From Bacteroidales bacterium (lineage in GTDB: Bacteria > Bacteroidota > Bacteroidia > Bacteroidales > UBA932): 64,000 bases of DNA. The position numbers and the translations under genes are program-made. The stretch's first letter is position 1, and each line of letters begins with the position of its first letter. The notes beneath the pieces were generated by a model, which was not told the origin of the DNA, searched no databases, and saw nothing but the letters and a program-made list of their open reading frames with translations. Location: NCBI GenBank assembly GCA_016281015.1, contig JAEEHS010000020.1:26297-90296 (forward strand), in the 5' to 3' direction. This document shows, one piece after another, positions 45,430-52,866 of the stretch.

Positions 45430-45894
45430 CTACTGCGTAAATTGTTGCAGGTCAATTTTCTTGAATGTCAGCGGAAGGCCCATGCCATTTTTCAGGCGGG
45501 CATCCAGCTTGACATCGGTGGTCATCCCTTCGAGGGATTTCTTCGAGGCGATGACAAGCAAATCCAATACCGAAACGCCCGGGCTGAGGGTGGCGGTACA
45601 GGGCAGTTCGTATACCTGGTCGCTGCGGGCCTGGACCGGCAGTTCCCCGGCGGTGAAAGTCAGGATTTCCCGGTCATAATAGCGGACCACGCCCTCCACG
45701 TCGGATATCGTAAAGTCGATGGACGGATTGTCCAGCCCGAGCAGCAGGACCGCCGACAGGGAACGGTTCGAGGTTGGAGCGAGGTATTTTACGCCCAGCG
45801 AAGAAACGCTGAGGTCTTTCAGTTTTGCGACCCCGCATCCGGTAAAGGAGGTCAAGGCAAGGCCCAGCACGAGCAGTTTGACAAAACGTTTCAT
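45430..45894 (-). CDS. LEA type 2-like lipoprotein
   Basis: This 154-residue lipoprotein (lipobox SFTGC) has one beta-sandwich domain. The layout of a 'VKYLAPTSNRSLSAVLLLGLDNPSIDFTISDVEGVVRYYD' strand pair, then 'LPCTATLSPGV' and a final 'MGLPLTFKKIDL', fits the LEA type 2 fold seen in Bacteroidota lipoproteins. Sequence identity cannot be checked here, so the fold is a suggestion. I chose the ATG at 45894, which begins the signal; the frame is open further upstream to 45936. It lies 7 bp after upp and 4 bp before the SPOR gene. Confidence 0.68.
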   Translation of the reverse strand: MKRFVKLLVLGLALTSFTGCGVAKLKDLSVSSLGVKYLAPTSNRSLSAVLLLGLDNPSIDFTISDVEGVVRYYDREILTFTAGELPVQARSDQVYELPCTATLSPGVSVLDLLVIASKKSLEGMTTDVKLDARLKNGMGLPLTFKKIDLQQFTQ

Positions 45895-45901
45895 GGGCGG
45901 G

Positions 45902-46555
45902 TCAGAGTTTGTTGCCGAAAGCCAGGTCACCGGCATCGCCGACGCCCGGTATGATGTAGCTCCGGGAGGTGATTTCCTCGTCTTCCGCGGCTACCCAGAG
46001 GGTCATTTCGTCGCCGTAGCGCTGGGCCAGGTAATCGACGGCGTAGCGGCTGGCGATGGGGCAGACGAGGTGGATATGGGCGGGCTTGCCGTACTCTTCG
46101 ATCAGTTTCTGGAGTGTCACCTCGATGGAGGAGCCCGTCGCGAGCATGGCGTCCGAGAGAATCAGGGTCTTTCCCTCCAGGGACGGGGCGGTGCAGTAGT
46201 CCACGCGAATCTCGTACCAGTCTCCCTTGCCGTATTTGCGGAAGGTGGCGAGGAAGGCGGTCTCGGCATGGTCGAATACATGCAGCAGGCCCTGCTGCAG
46301 GGGAAGGCCGGCGCGCAGGATGGTTGCGAGGACCAGCGACGTGTCGAAAGTCGAGACTTTTGCGATGCCGAGCGGGGTCTCCACCTCTTTTTCGGAATAG
46401 TCGAGGGTCTTGGAGATTTCGTAGGCGAAAACTTCCCCGACCCGCTCCAGGTTCGTACGGAAACGGAGACTGTCTTTCTGAATGCGGCGGTCCCGCATTT
46501 CGGCAATATAACTGTTGAGGACGGAAGGACTCCCGCCGAGGTTGATCACTTTCAT
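45902..46555 (-). CDS. upp: Uracil phosphoribosyltransferase
   Basis: This 217-residue enzyme converts uracil and PRPP to UMP (pyrimidine salvage). The PRPP site is LILSDAMLATGSSIEV, a variant of the usual DPMLATGGS, and the uracil-binding end is YIIPGVGDAGDLAFG. I placed the start at 46555 (MKVINLGG). The frame remains open to 46585, but that ATG lies inside the promoter box at 46583-46590 and would not be transcribed. It is the first gene of the upp-to-SGNH run. Confidence 0.96.
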   Translation of the reverse strand: MKVINLGGSPSVLNSYIAEMRDRRIQKDSLRFRTNLERVGEVFAYEISKTLDYSEKEVETPLGIAKVSTFDTSLVLATILRAGLPLQQGLLHVFDHAETAFLATFRKYGKGDWYEIRVDYCTAPSLEGKTLILSDAMLATGSSIEVTLQKLIEEYGKPAHIHLVCPIASRYAVDYLAQRYGDEMTLWVAAEDEEITSRSYIIPGVGDAGDLAFGNKL

Positions 46556-46582
46556 GGTTTCACTGCTTTTGGTCCTGAAAGA

Positions 46583-46590
46583 CAAAGATA
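46583..46590 (-). promoter_or_regulatory. -7 box upstream of upp
   Basis: The minus strand reads TATCTTTG, a perfect TAnnTTTG element. It places the transcript start near 46578 and gives a leader of about 23 bases before the ATG at 46555. It excludes the longer reading of upp. Confidence 0.72.
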
Positions 46591-46634
46591 CAAAAACTTA
46601 TTCAAAAACTATATTTAGTTTACTGATTCGTTTA

Positions 46635-47351
46635 TTAGATCCCCGGCGATGGCTGTTTCTTTTGTTCGACGGTCCGGTCTTCCGCGAAGGAGAAATAGGC
46701 GTTGTCGGCGACGATGACGTGGTCCAGGAGAGGGATACCGAGGGGCTGGAGCGCCTTGCGGAGGCGATCCGTCGCGCGGATGTCGCCCTCGCTGGGAGAA
46801 GCCGATCCCACAGGGTGGTTATGGGTCAGGATCACGCTGGAGGCCTGTTTCTCGATGAGTTTACGCAGAATCTGCCGGACATCCATGATCGTCTGGTCAT
46901 CACCGCCGGATGAGACCATCTCTCGTCCGATCAGCCGACCGCTCTTGTTGAGCATCAGCAGCCAGCATTCTTCATGGTCCAGCTTCTTGAAACGGGGCAG
47001 CATCAGGCGGAACACCCGATCCGGGCTGGTCAGCGGGTGGGTGTCCACGCCGGCCGTCTCTTCGAAAAAGCGCCGTCCCAGTTCGAGGGCGGCCGTGATG
47101 GAAAGGGCGCGGACCTTGCCAATCCCCTTCTGCTGGGCGATACGCGTGGGGGACATGCCCGCAATCTTTCCTAGTTGGCCTTCTGCCTGGATCAGCAGTT
47201 CCTGGGCCACATCCACGGCATTTTTCCCACCGATTCCGCTGCCGATCAGGATGGCCAGCAGTTCCGCTGTCGAGAGAGACTTCGCTCCGCAGAGCAGCAT
47301 TTTTTCGCGCGGTCTCTCCTGCGCGCACAAATCCTTCATCTTCATAAGCAT
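46635..47351 (-). CDS. radC: RadC-family JAB1/MPN metalloprotein
   Basis: This 238-residue protein has two parts. The N-terminal helix-hairpin-helix region includes SLSTAELLAILIGSGIGGKNAVDVA and GIGKVRALSITAALELGRR. The JAMM metalloprotease-like domain has VILTHNHPVGSASPSEGD (His-x-His and Asp ligands). The family is widespread; its cellular role is unsettled despite the name. Three Met codons lie close together (47351, 47345 and 47339). The first lies about 14 bases after the candidate promoter box. Confidence 0.94.
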   Translation of the reverse strand: MLMKMKDLCAQERPREKMLLCGAKSLSTAELLAILIGSGIGGKNAVDVAQELLIQAEGQLGKIAGMSPTRIAQQKGIGKVRALSITAALELGRRFFEETAGVDTHPLTSPDRVFRLMLPRFKKLDHEECWLLMLNKSGRLIGREMVSSGGDDQTIMDVRQILRKLIEKQASSVILTHNHPVGSASPSEGDIRATDRLRKALQPLGIPLLDHVIVADNAYFSFAEDRTVEQKKQPSPGI

Positions 47352-47365
47352 GCACTATTTTTCAG

Positions 47366-47373
47366 CGAAGATA
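47366..47373 (-). promoter_or_regulatory. Candidate -7 box upstream of radC
   Basis: The minus strand reads TATCTTCG, one mismatch from TAnnTTTG, giving a transcript start near 47361. A leader of about 10 bases to the first ATG of radC would result. Confidence 0.45.
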
Positions 47374-47388
47374 AAGGATGGATACGGA

Positions 47389-47422
47389 AAACCGTGCGCC
47401 CCGGATGCAGGTTGCACGGTTT
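47389..47422 (-). terminator. Hairpin terminator after the carboxyltransferase gene
   Basis: A perfect 9-bp inverted repeat (47389-47397 with 47414-47422, AAACCGTGC pairing with GCACGGTTT) encloses a 16-base loop. On the minus strand it ends in a short TTTT run. It lies 77 bp after the carboxyltransferase stop and just before the radC promoter box. The large loop and short T run make it a moderate candidate. The rest of 47352-47498 shows nothing more. Confidence 0.55.
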
Positions 47423-47498
47423 CACGGTGTAAATTAATGTTTCAAGGGATTGCGGCGCAGAAATTTGCGACGGAGCGTGTCTTTTTTACACCCTGTTT

Positions 47499-49283
47499 TT
47501 ACTGGATCAGGGCGATGATTTCCCCTTTGACTACCCCGGCCCCCTGCTTCCCGAGGACGGCGACATAGCGTCCGTCCACCGCAGCATGGACCTCTTCCAT
47601 GCCATACCAGGTCTGGACCCGGGCTACGACATCTCCAGCCTTGACGGCGATCCCGACCGTCGGAGCGGCTGAAGCGTCGTCCACGTCGACCTGCCAGAGG
47701 AGCTGTCCCTTGACGGGGACCTGGACGGGCGTCGCCGACGGGTACTGCTGAAGGTAATGGTCGATGTCGAAAGAAGGCATCTCCACCACTGGGCGACTGA
47801 CCACGATGGGAGCGCCGGCTTTGGCCTTGAGCGAGGCGAGTTCCGTATTGAAACGCTCCTTCGCCACGCCGCTCCGGTAGTCGCGGTACTGACGCTCGTG
47901 CATGGCCAGTTCGAAGAGTTCTTCTTCGTCCTCGCCGTAGTCCCAACCTTCCTGGTCCATCATGGCGCGGAACTTCGGGAGTTCGTCGGGATAGTTGTCC
48001 TGCGGGTTGCCGGTGGTGAATTCCAGGCCTTTTTCCTTGGCCAGGGCGACGATTTCCGGCGCGAGTGGCCCGGGCAGCCGGCCCATATGGCCAAGAATCA
48101 TGCCCCAGGTATCCTTGTCGATCGTGCTCCAGCGCGGCTTGTCCGAGAGCATGTTGAAAAGGTTCATCAGCGCCGTGTTCTTCACATACTGGCTGAACGG
48201 GGTCACAAGGGGCGGATAGCCCAGCCGCGGCCAGACATATTCCACTTCCTCGAAGAGCTTGACCATCAGCGTATCCAGCGACATCTCCGGACGGCCGTGC
48301 GACCGCTGGGCCGCGTTGATGGCGCTCTGGAAGCCCTTGAGGTCGGCCATCATCGAGCCCATCATCCCGCCCGGCAGGCCGCAGCCCACCAGCAGCGAGG
48401 TCATCTCCCGGTTCGTCGGATTGATCCAGTAGCCGAGGAAATCGTCGATGAATTTCTGCGTCAGCCGCCTCACTTCCATGTAGGCGTCCATATTCAGGTC
48501 CTTGACCAGGAATCCGTCCGCGCGGAGCATTTCCCGGATGGTGATGACATCCGGATGGACCTTCCCCCAGGAGAGGGGTTCGACCGCGACATCCAGGTAG
48601 TCGGCGCCGGCGCGGGCGACCTCCAGCATCGAGGCCGGCGAAAAACCGGGACCCGTGTGGCCATGGTACTGGACCTTGATATGGGGATACTTTTTCTTGA
48701 TATCCGAGACCAGTTCCCCCAGGAAGGTTGGCCGGCCGATCCCGGCCATGTCCTTCAGGCAGATTTCATCCGCCCCGTAGGCGACGACCTTGTCTACGAT
48801 GTCCATGTAGTAGGCGACGGTATGGACCGGGGAATGGGTGATGGACAGGGCCACCTGCGAGATCATCCCGCCTTTCTTGGCGCCTTCGACGGAGCCTTTC
48901 AGGTTGCGGTGGTCATTGAGTCCGCAGAAGGAGCGGGCGATGTCCGTCCCCTGCTTTTTCTTCACCCGGAACATCAGTTCCCGCACATCCAGCGGGACCG
49001 GATTCATCCTGAGGGCGTTCAGTCCCCGCTCCAGCATGTGGGTCTGGATGCCGGCCTTGTGAAAGGGCGCCGTCCAGGCTCGTACCGCCTTGTTCGGATT
49101 CTCCCCGAAGAGGAGGTTCACCTGCTCGAAGGCGCCGCCGTTGGTCTCGACCCGGTCGAAACAGCCCATCGAAATGATGGCGGGAGCCACTTCCACCAGC
49201 TGGTCCACCCGGGGGACATATTTCCCGGAACTCTGCCACATATCCCTGTAGACGAGGGAGAACTTGATTTCGCGTTTTGCCAT
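47499..49283 (-). CDS. Carboxyltransferase (pyruvate/oxaloacetate type) with biotinyl-like C-terminal domain lacking the biotin lysine
   Basis: This 594-residue protein has a TIM-barrel carboxyltransferase domain. The metal-binding start is VYRDMWQSSG, the carboxylated-Lys segment GADEICLKDMAGIG, the His pair VQYHGHTGPG, and then ADYLDVAVEPLSWG. A PYC/OADA-type C-terminal conserved region leads to a biotinyl/lipoyl-like domain (about 515-594). In that domain the expected A-M-K-M biotinylation motif reads W-Y-G-M-E, with no Lys near the turn; the remaining strand pattern (VPVKGQLLWQV, AAVDGRYVAVL, VVKGEIIALIQ) is intact. Such a protein might work with another biotin carrier. The ATG at 49283 is used because a promoter box lies at 49306-49313; the frame stays open to 49442, through the tRNA terminator. 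Confidence 0.85.
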   Translation of the reverse strand: MAKREIKFSLVYRDMWQSSGKYVPRVDQLVEVAPAIISMGCFDRVETNGGAFEQVNLLFGENPNKAVRAWTAPFHKAGIQTHMLERGLNALRMNPVPLDVRELMFRVKKKQGTDIARSFCGLNDHRNLKGSVEGAKKGGMISQVALSITHSPVHTVAYYMDIVDKVVAYGADEICLKDMAGIGRPTFLGELVSDIKKKYPHIKVQYHGHTGPGFSPASMLEVARAGADYLDVAVEPLSWGKVHPDVITIREMLRADGFLVKDLNMDAYMEVRRLTQKFIDDFLGYWINPTNREMTSLLVGCGLPGGMMGSMMADLKGFQSAINAAQRSHGRPEMSLDTLMVKLFEEVEYVWPRLGYPPLVTPFSQYVKNTALMNLFNMLSDKPRWSTIDKDTWGMILGHMGRLPGPLAPEIVALAKEKGLEFTTGNPQDNYPDELPKFRAMMDQEGWDYGEDEEELFELAMHERQYRDYRSGVAKERFNTELASLKAKAGAPIVVSRPVVEMPSFDIDHYLQQYPSATPVQVPVKGQLLWQVDVDDASAAPTVGIAVKAGDVVARVQTWYGMEEVHAAVDGRYVAVLGKQGAGVVKGEIIALIQ

Positions 49284-49305
49284 AGTACGTTTTTGTTGCG
49301 GATGA

Positions 49306-49313
49306 CAAATGTA
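49306..49313 (-). promoter_or_regulatory. -7 box upstream of the carboxyltransferase gene
   Basis: The minus strand reads TACATTTG, a perfect TAnnTTTG. A CTTG lies 20 bases upstream at the -33 position. Transcription would start near 49301, leaving about 18 bases before the ATG at 49283. This rules out the longer reading of the gene. Confidence 0.7.
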
Positions 49314-49371
49314 GTCTTTTTCCGGCATTTTGTCAAGTCTGGATAAAAGGCGCTCAGGTAGCTGAAAAAAT

Positions 49372-49395
49372 AACAGCCCCCACACGGGAGCTGTT
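49372..49395 (-). terminator. Terminator of the tRNA-His gene
   Basis: An inverted repeat of 10 bp with one mismatch (49372-49381 with 49386-49395) has a 4-base loop. On the minus strand it is followed by an ATTTTTTC run. It begins 6 bases after the tRNA 3' end. Confidence 0.82.
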
Positions 49396-49400
49396 GAAGG

Positions 49401-49474
49401 GGTGGATGATGGGGCTCGAACCCACGACACTCGGAACCACAATCCGATGCTCTACCAGCTGAACTACATCCACC
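49401..49474 (-). tRNA. tRNA-His (anticodon GTG)
   Basis: On the minus strand the sequence folds into a full cloverleaf. It has a 7-bp acceptor stem (GTGGATG with CATCCAC), a D arm TAGTTCAGCTGGTAGAGCA, an anticodon arm TCGGATTGTGGTTCCGA with anticodon GTG, and a T arm with GGGTTCGAGCCC. The extra G at position -1, opposite C73, is present in the gene and is the identity mark of tRNA-His. The 3' CCA is not encoded. It has its own promoter and terminator. Confidence 0.97.
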
Positions 49475-49487
49475 ATGTATGGGACTG

Positions 49488-49518
49488 CAAAGATACGGAA
49501 AAAATCTTTACTTCCAAA
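49488..49518 (-). promoter_or_regulatory. Promoter of tRNA-His (-33 and -7 boxes)
   Basis: The minus strand has TTTG (49518-49515), a 19-base spacer and TATCTTTG (49495-49488). That is the full Bacteroidota consensus with ideal spacing. Transcription would start near 49483, about 9 bases before the tRNA 5' end. This is the best-matched promoter in the window. Confidence 0.85.
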
Positions 49519-49536
49519 ATTTCGAAACGATTTTCA

Positions 49537-50256
49537 TCAGTCCGCTTTGTAGTACGTACCCTGGCTGTTGTAGTGGATAACCGCCTCCAACAGGTCGTTC
49601 CCGTCCTTGGCGTGCCACATCCAGTCCAAGTTGACCGGCATGCTGCGGTGTTCCGGCTGGATGGCGTTATCCGGGTCTTTGACGGAGAAATAGTCGGTCC
49701 AGACGGTCTGCAGCGGGATGCAGACATAGGTGCCGATGGCCTTGGGCTGGGTGACAGAGAAGTAGTCTTCGCCCTGTCCGTCCCGGCGAAGGGAGAGGGT
49801 GGTAAGGTTTTCTGCGATGCTGTAGGAGGCCGTGAAGGTCTGCGGGGTGGTTTTGTCACTGTCGATATAGTAGCCGACTCCGATGTTGAGGTAGCCGCCG
49901 CCGAACCAGCATTGGACGATTTCCGCAGGATCTCCCTGGGGCGATTCGGTGGCGTTCTCCACGCGGACGGGCTCCACGATGGCGGGTTCCATCAGGTTGT
50001 CTACGGTGATTTCGTAGGCATAGTTGTGGGATTCCCGGACTGTCAGGGTGAAGGAGACGAACGCCCGGCGCTTTGACGTGACGTCAATCCCGTCGGCGGC
50101 CGAGACGATGGTCATTTTGACCCCGGCATCCGTGGTGAAGACGGAATTGTCCACGATGCCCATGGCAACATCTTTCAGGGAATACTGGTCTTCCTGTTTC
50201 TTGCAGGAAACCAGTGCGAGGACGGAGAGGATAATCAAAAGAAGATAGCGTTTCAT
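49537..50256 (-). CDS. NigD-like lipoprotein
   Basis: This 239-residue lipoprotein (lipobox LALVSC) has two beta domains. The first holds GIVDNSVFTTDAGVKMTIVSAADGIDVTSKRRAFVSFTL, and the second runs from NIGVGYYIDSD to SRMPVNLDWMW-type strands. The layout fits the Bacteroidota NigD-like family, whose function is not known beyond occurrence next to regulators and bacteriocin genes. Sequence-level proof is lacking here. Its start overlaps the stop of the Fur-family gene by 4 bp (ATGA), so it is translationally coupled and probably controlled together with it. Confidence 0.68.
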   Translation of the reverse strand: MKRYLLLIILSVLALVSCKKQEDQYSLKDVAMGIVDNSVFTTDAGVKMTIVSAADGIDVTSKRRAFVSFTLTVRESHNYAYEITVDNLMEPAIVEPVRVENATESPQGDPAEIVQCWFGGGYLNIGVGYYIDSDKTTPQTFTASYSIAENLTTLSLRRDGQGEDYFSVTQPKAIGTYVCIPLQTVWTDYFSVKDPDNAIQPEHRSMPVNLDWMWHAKDGNDLLEAVIHYNSQGTYYKAD

Positions 50257-50708
50257 GCGTTCTTTGGTTTTCGATTGGTCGGACGCGCAATAAACTGGAT
50301 GTCAATGTCTTCAATGGTGTAGCCCTTGAAGCGGCGCCGTTTGAGGTGGGCGGCGACCATTTCCTGGAGTTCCTCGTCGACGACGTCCCGGAAGAGGTGG
50401 TTTTCCCGGTCGTAGAGGTGGATATGCCGGGCGTTGACGACATCGAAGAACATTTTGTTGGTGGCGGAAAGCCTGCGCGTGTAAATGTGCTCGTCCGCCA
50501 GCTGGGAGAGAATGTTGTAGACAGAGGCAACGCTCACGTGGCTCCCGCGGAGGGAGAGCTCTTCCGCGACCATGTCCGCAGAGGCATGGTACAGGCCCAT
50601 CATCACTTCATGGACGGCCAGCCGCTGGCGAGTCGCCTTGAGGTTGCGCCGCCGCAGCATGGTCTTGAATTCCTGCAGGGTCGGGGCGGGTATGAGAATC
50701 GTTGCCAT
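50253..50708 (-). CDS. Fur-family transcriptional regulator
   Basis: This 151-residue metalloregulator of the Fur/PerR superfamily has a winged-helix half with LKATRQRLAVHEVMMG and SVASVYNILSQLADEHIYTRRL (recognition helix). The dimerisation half has NARHIHLYDRENHLFRDVVDEEL. The regulatory-site His-x-His and the acidic residues are present, but the protein contains no cysteine, so the structural Cys4 zinc site of many Fur proteins is missing. Candidates are PerR-like peroxide sensing or iron sensing. It is divergent from thioredoxin reductase, and the two promoter boxes are 20 bases apart, so cross-regulation is plausible. Confidence 0.9.
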   Translation of the reverse strand: MATILIPAPTLQEFKTMLRRRNLKATRQRLAVHEVMMGLYHASADMVAEELSLRGSHVSVASVYNILSQLADEHIYTRRLSATNKMFFDVVNARHIHLYDRENHLFRDVVDEELQEMVAAHLKRRRFKGYTIEDIDIQFIARPTNRKPKNA

Positions 50709-50716
50709 ATCTGATG

Positions 50717-50724
50717 CAAAGGTA
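50717..50724 (-). promoter_or_regulatory. -7 box upstream of the Fur-family gene
   Basis: The minus strand reads TACCTTTG, a perfect TAnnTTTG. The ATG lies only 8 bases after the box, so the transcript start would be about 3-4 bases before it. The mRNA would be nearly leaderless unless an internal Met is used. Confidence 0.65.
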
Positions 50725-50744
50725 CGATTTCTCCGGAAAAATCG

Positions 50745-50752
50745 TATATTTG
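50745..50752 (+). promoter_or_regulatory. -7 box upstream of trxB
   Basis: TATATTTG is a perfect TAnnTTTG element. Transcription would start near 50757, leaving 11-17 bases of leader before the two candidate trxB start codons. It is divergent from the Fur-family promoter 20 bases away. Confidence 0.68.
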
Positions 50753-50773
50753 CAGACTATAATATTTATGACC

Positions 50774-51703
50774 ATGGCAGAAAGAACGAAATGCCTCATC
50801 CTCGGTGGAGGCCCTGCAGGATTCACGGCGGCGATTTACGCCTCCCGCGCCAACCTCTCGCCCATCCTCTACGAGGGCATCCAGCCCGGCGGCCAGCTGA
50901 CGACGACGACCATCGTCGAGAATTTCCCCGGTTTTCCCGGCGGCGTGGACGCCAATACCCTGATGGACAACATGCGCAACCAGGCGGCCTCTTTCGGGGC
51001 GGACATCCGCCAGGGGACGGCGACGGCCGTGGATTTCGGGAAACGTCCGCTGGAAGTGACCATTGATGCGGACCATGTCATCGAGGCCGACACCGTGATT
51101 ATCGCCACCGGCGCCGAGGCCCGTTACCTGGGGCTTCCTTCCGAGACGAAATACCGGGGCGGCGGCGTTTCTGCCTGTGCCACCTGTGACGGCTTTTTCT
51201 ACCGCGGCCGGACGGTGGCGGTGGTCGGCGGCGGGGATACGGCCTGCGAGGAGGCGCTGTATCTTTCCTCCCTGGCCAAAAAGGTCTACATGATTGTCCG
51301 CCGGGATGTACTGCGGGCTTCCAAGGCGATGGCGGCGAAGGTAATGGGGCGGGAGAATATCGAGATTCTGTGGAACTGCAATACCCAGGAGGTGCTGGGA
51401 GACGGTTTTTCTGTGACGGGGGCGCGTCTTTTGAGAAAGGATGGCACTGTCTTTGATATCGAGATCGACGGCTTTTTCCTGGCCATCGGCCACAGCCCTG
51501 CTTCGGGACTGTTCGCCCCCTGGCTGGACACGGATGCCGCCGGTTACATCGTCACGGAGGGCAAGACGTCCCGCACGAGCGTGGAAGGCGTGTTCGCGGC
51601 CGGTGATGTCCAGGATCCGCATTACCGCCAGGCCGTGACGGCGGCGGCGTCCGGTTGCCGGGCGGCGCGGGATGCCGAACAGTACCTTTTGGAGAGAAAT
51701 TGA
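50774..51703 (+). CDS. trxB: Thioredoxin reductase
   Basis: This 309-residue flavoprotein uses NADPH to reduce thioredoxin. The FAD loop is CLILGGGPAGFTAAIYAS. The redox-active CxxC is SACATCDGFFYRG (about Cys135 and Cys138). The NADPH loop is VAVVGGGDTACEEALYLS, and the end is GVFAAGDVQDPHYRQAVTAAASGC. Starts are possible at 50774 (MAERTKC) and 50768 (MTMAERTKC); the promoter allows both, and homologues favour the shorter one. It precedes bamD by 6 bp and is divergent from the Fur-family regulator. Confidence 0.97.
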   Translation: MAERTKCLILGGGPAGFTAAIYASRANLSPILYEGIQPGGQLTTTTIVENFPGFPGGVDANTLMDNMRNQAASFGADIRQGTATAVDFGKRPLEVTIDADHVIEADTVIIATGAEARYLGLPSETKYRGGGVSACATCDGFFYRGRTVAVVGGGDTACEEALYLSSLAKKVYMIVRRDVLRASKAMAAKVMGRENIEILWNCNTQEVLGDGFSVTGARLLRKDGTVFDIEIDGFFLAIGHSPASGLFAPWLDTDAAGYIVTEGKTSRTSVEGVFAAGDVQDPHYRQAVTAAASGCRAARDAEQYLLERN

Positions 51704-51709
51704 CAGAAA

Positions 51710-52495
51710 ATGAAAAAATATACCCTGATTGTCTGTGCCCTAGCGCTGGTCGCCGCGTGTGCGTCGAAGTATGAAACCCTGCTTTCATCCAACGATGTGG
51801 ACGCGAAGTATGCGGCGGCCATGGAGTTTTTCCAGAACAAGAAGTACCAGAAGGCCGCCCAACTGTTCGAGTCCATGTCGGTCCTGACCAGCGGAACGGC
51901 CCGGGATGACACGGTCCAGTACTACTGGGGCCTGTCCAACTACCGCTACAAGGATTATTATACGGCGGAGTCCAATTTCACCCGTTTTCTGGAGAATTTC
52001 CCGCAGAGTCCTTTCTCGGAAGATGCCCGATTCCTCCGGCTGGACTGCATGTACCGGGCGACATACCGCTACGAGCTGGATCAGGCGCCGACGCGCACCT
52101 GTCTGGCGGCCATTGCGGAGTATGAACGCGAATATCCGGAGGGCAGTCCGAACGGGGAAGCCCTCCAGGCGATGAAGAAGGACCTGCTGGAGCGGCTGGA
52201 CCGCAAGGCGTATGAAAGTGCGAAACTCTACTACAAGATGGAGGATTATCTGGCGGCCCGGGTCGCTCTGCGCAACGTCCTGAAGGACAATGCTGAGAAT
52301 GTGTACCGGGAAGAAGTCCTTTATTATACGGCCCTTGCCTCTTATCATTATGCCCGCCTGAGTGTCAGTGCCAAGCAGAAAGAGCGCTACCTGGTCTTCG
52401 CCGACGACTATCTGAATTTCATCGGAGAGTATCCCGAGTCGTCCTACCGGCGGGAGTTGGACATGATCTACAAGCGCGTATTCAAAAATAATTGA
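51710..52495 (+). CDS. bamD: Outer membrane protein assembly factor BamD
   Basis: This 261-residue lipoprotein (lipobox VAAC) is made of TPR helices, e.g. KYAAAMEFFQNKKYQKAAQLFESM and YYTAESNFTRFLENFPQSPFSEDARFL. It is the essential partner of BamA for inserting beta-barrels into the outer membrane. The Bacteroidota order bamD-rpoZ is kept here. It begins 6 bp after the trxB stop, so it is likely on the trxB transcript. The 59 bp after it, to rpoZ, contain no recognisable signal. Confidence 0.94.
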   Translation: MKKYTLIVCALALVAACASKYETLLSSNDVDAKYAAAMEFFQNKKYQKAAQLFESMSVLTSGTARDDTVQYYWGLSNYRYKDYYTAESNFTRFLENFPQSPFSEDARFLRLDCMYRATYRYELDQAPTRTCLAAIAEYEREYPEGSPNGEALQAMKKDLLERLDRKAYESAKLYYKMEDYLAARVALRNVLKDNAENVYREEVLYYTALASYHYARLSVSAKQKERYLVFADDYLNFIGEYPESSYRRELDMIYKRVFKNN

Positions 52496-52554
52496 AACCC
52501 CGCGCTGTTTCGTGCCGTAGATAAGTAAGAAGTGTAAAAAATTTAACGATAAAA

Positions 52555-52866
52555 ATGGAATCCAAGAAGAAGGTCCCGACCAACACCATCACCCGGGACA
52601 TCAAGACGCTGGCCGCCCCGACCGGCAACATCTATGAAACCGTCGTCATCCTCTCCAAGCGGGCTAACCAGATTGCCATCGCCGAGAAGAAGGAACTGAT
52701 GAAGAAACTGGAAGACTTCCGCAACGACCGTGACACCATGGACGAGGTCTTCGAGAACAAGGAGCAGATCGAAATCTCCAAATACTACGAGCGCCAGCCG
52801 AAACCGGACCTGGTGGCGATCGCTGAATTCGAGGCCGGAGAACTGGTGTACCGCAAGGCTCAGTAA
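52555..52866 (+). CDS. rpoZ: RNA polymerase omega subunit, Rpb6-like Bacteroidota form
   Basis: This 103-residue protein starts with TNTITRDIKTLAAPTGNIYETVVILSKRANQIAIAEKKEL, which matches the Bacteroidota omega/Rpb6 family with the conserved RANQIA helix. It is an RNA polymerase assembly subunit. It lies between bamD and recN; in related genomes the coaBC gene often sits at this position and is not seen here. Its stop shares one base with the recN start (TAATG). Confidence 0.88.
   Translation: MESKKKVPTNTITRDIKTLAAPTGNIYETVVILSKRANQIAIAEKKELMKKLEDFRNDRDTMDEVFENKEQIEISKYYERQPKPDLVAIAEFEAGELVYRKAQ

Noticed and set aside
46555..46585. Upstream ATG for upp at 46585
   Set aside because: It lies inside the -7 promoter box and would not be on the transcript.
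47499..49442. Longer reading of the carboxyltransferase starting at 49442
   Set aside because: It would run through the tRNA-His terminator and past the promoter box at 49306-49313; the ATG at 49283 lies just after that promoter.
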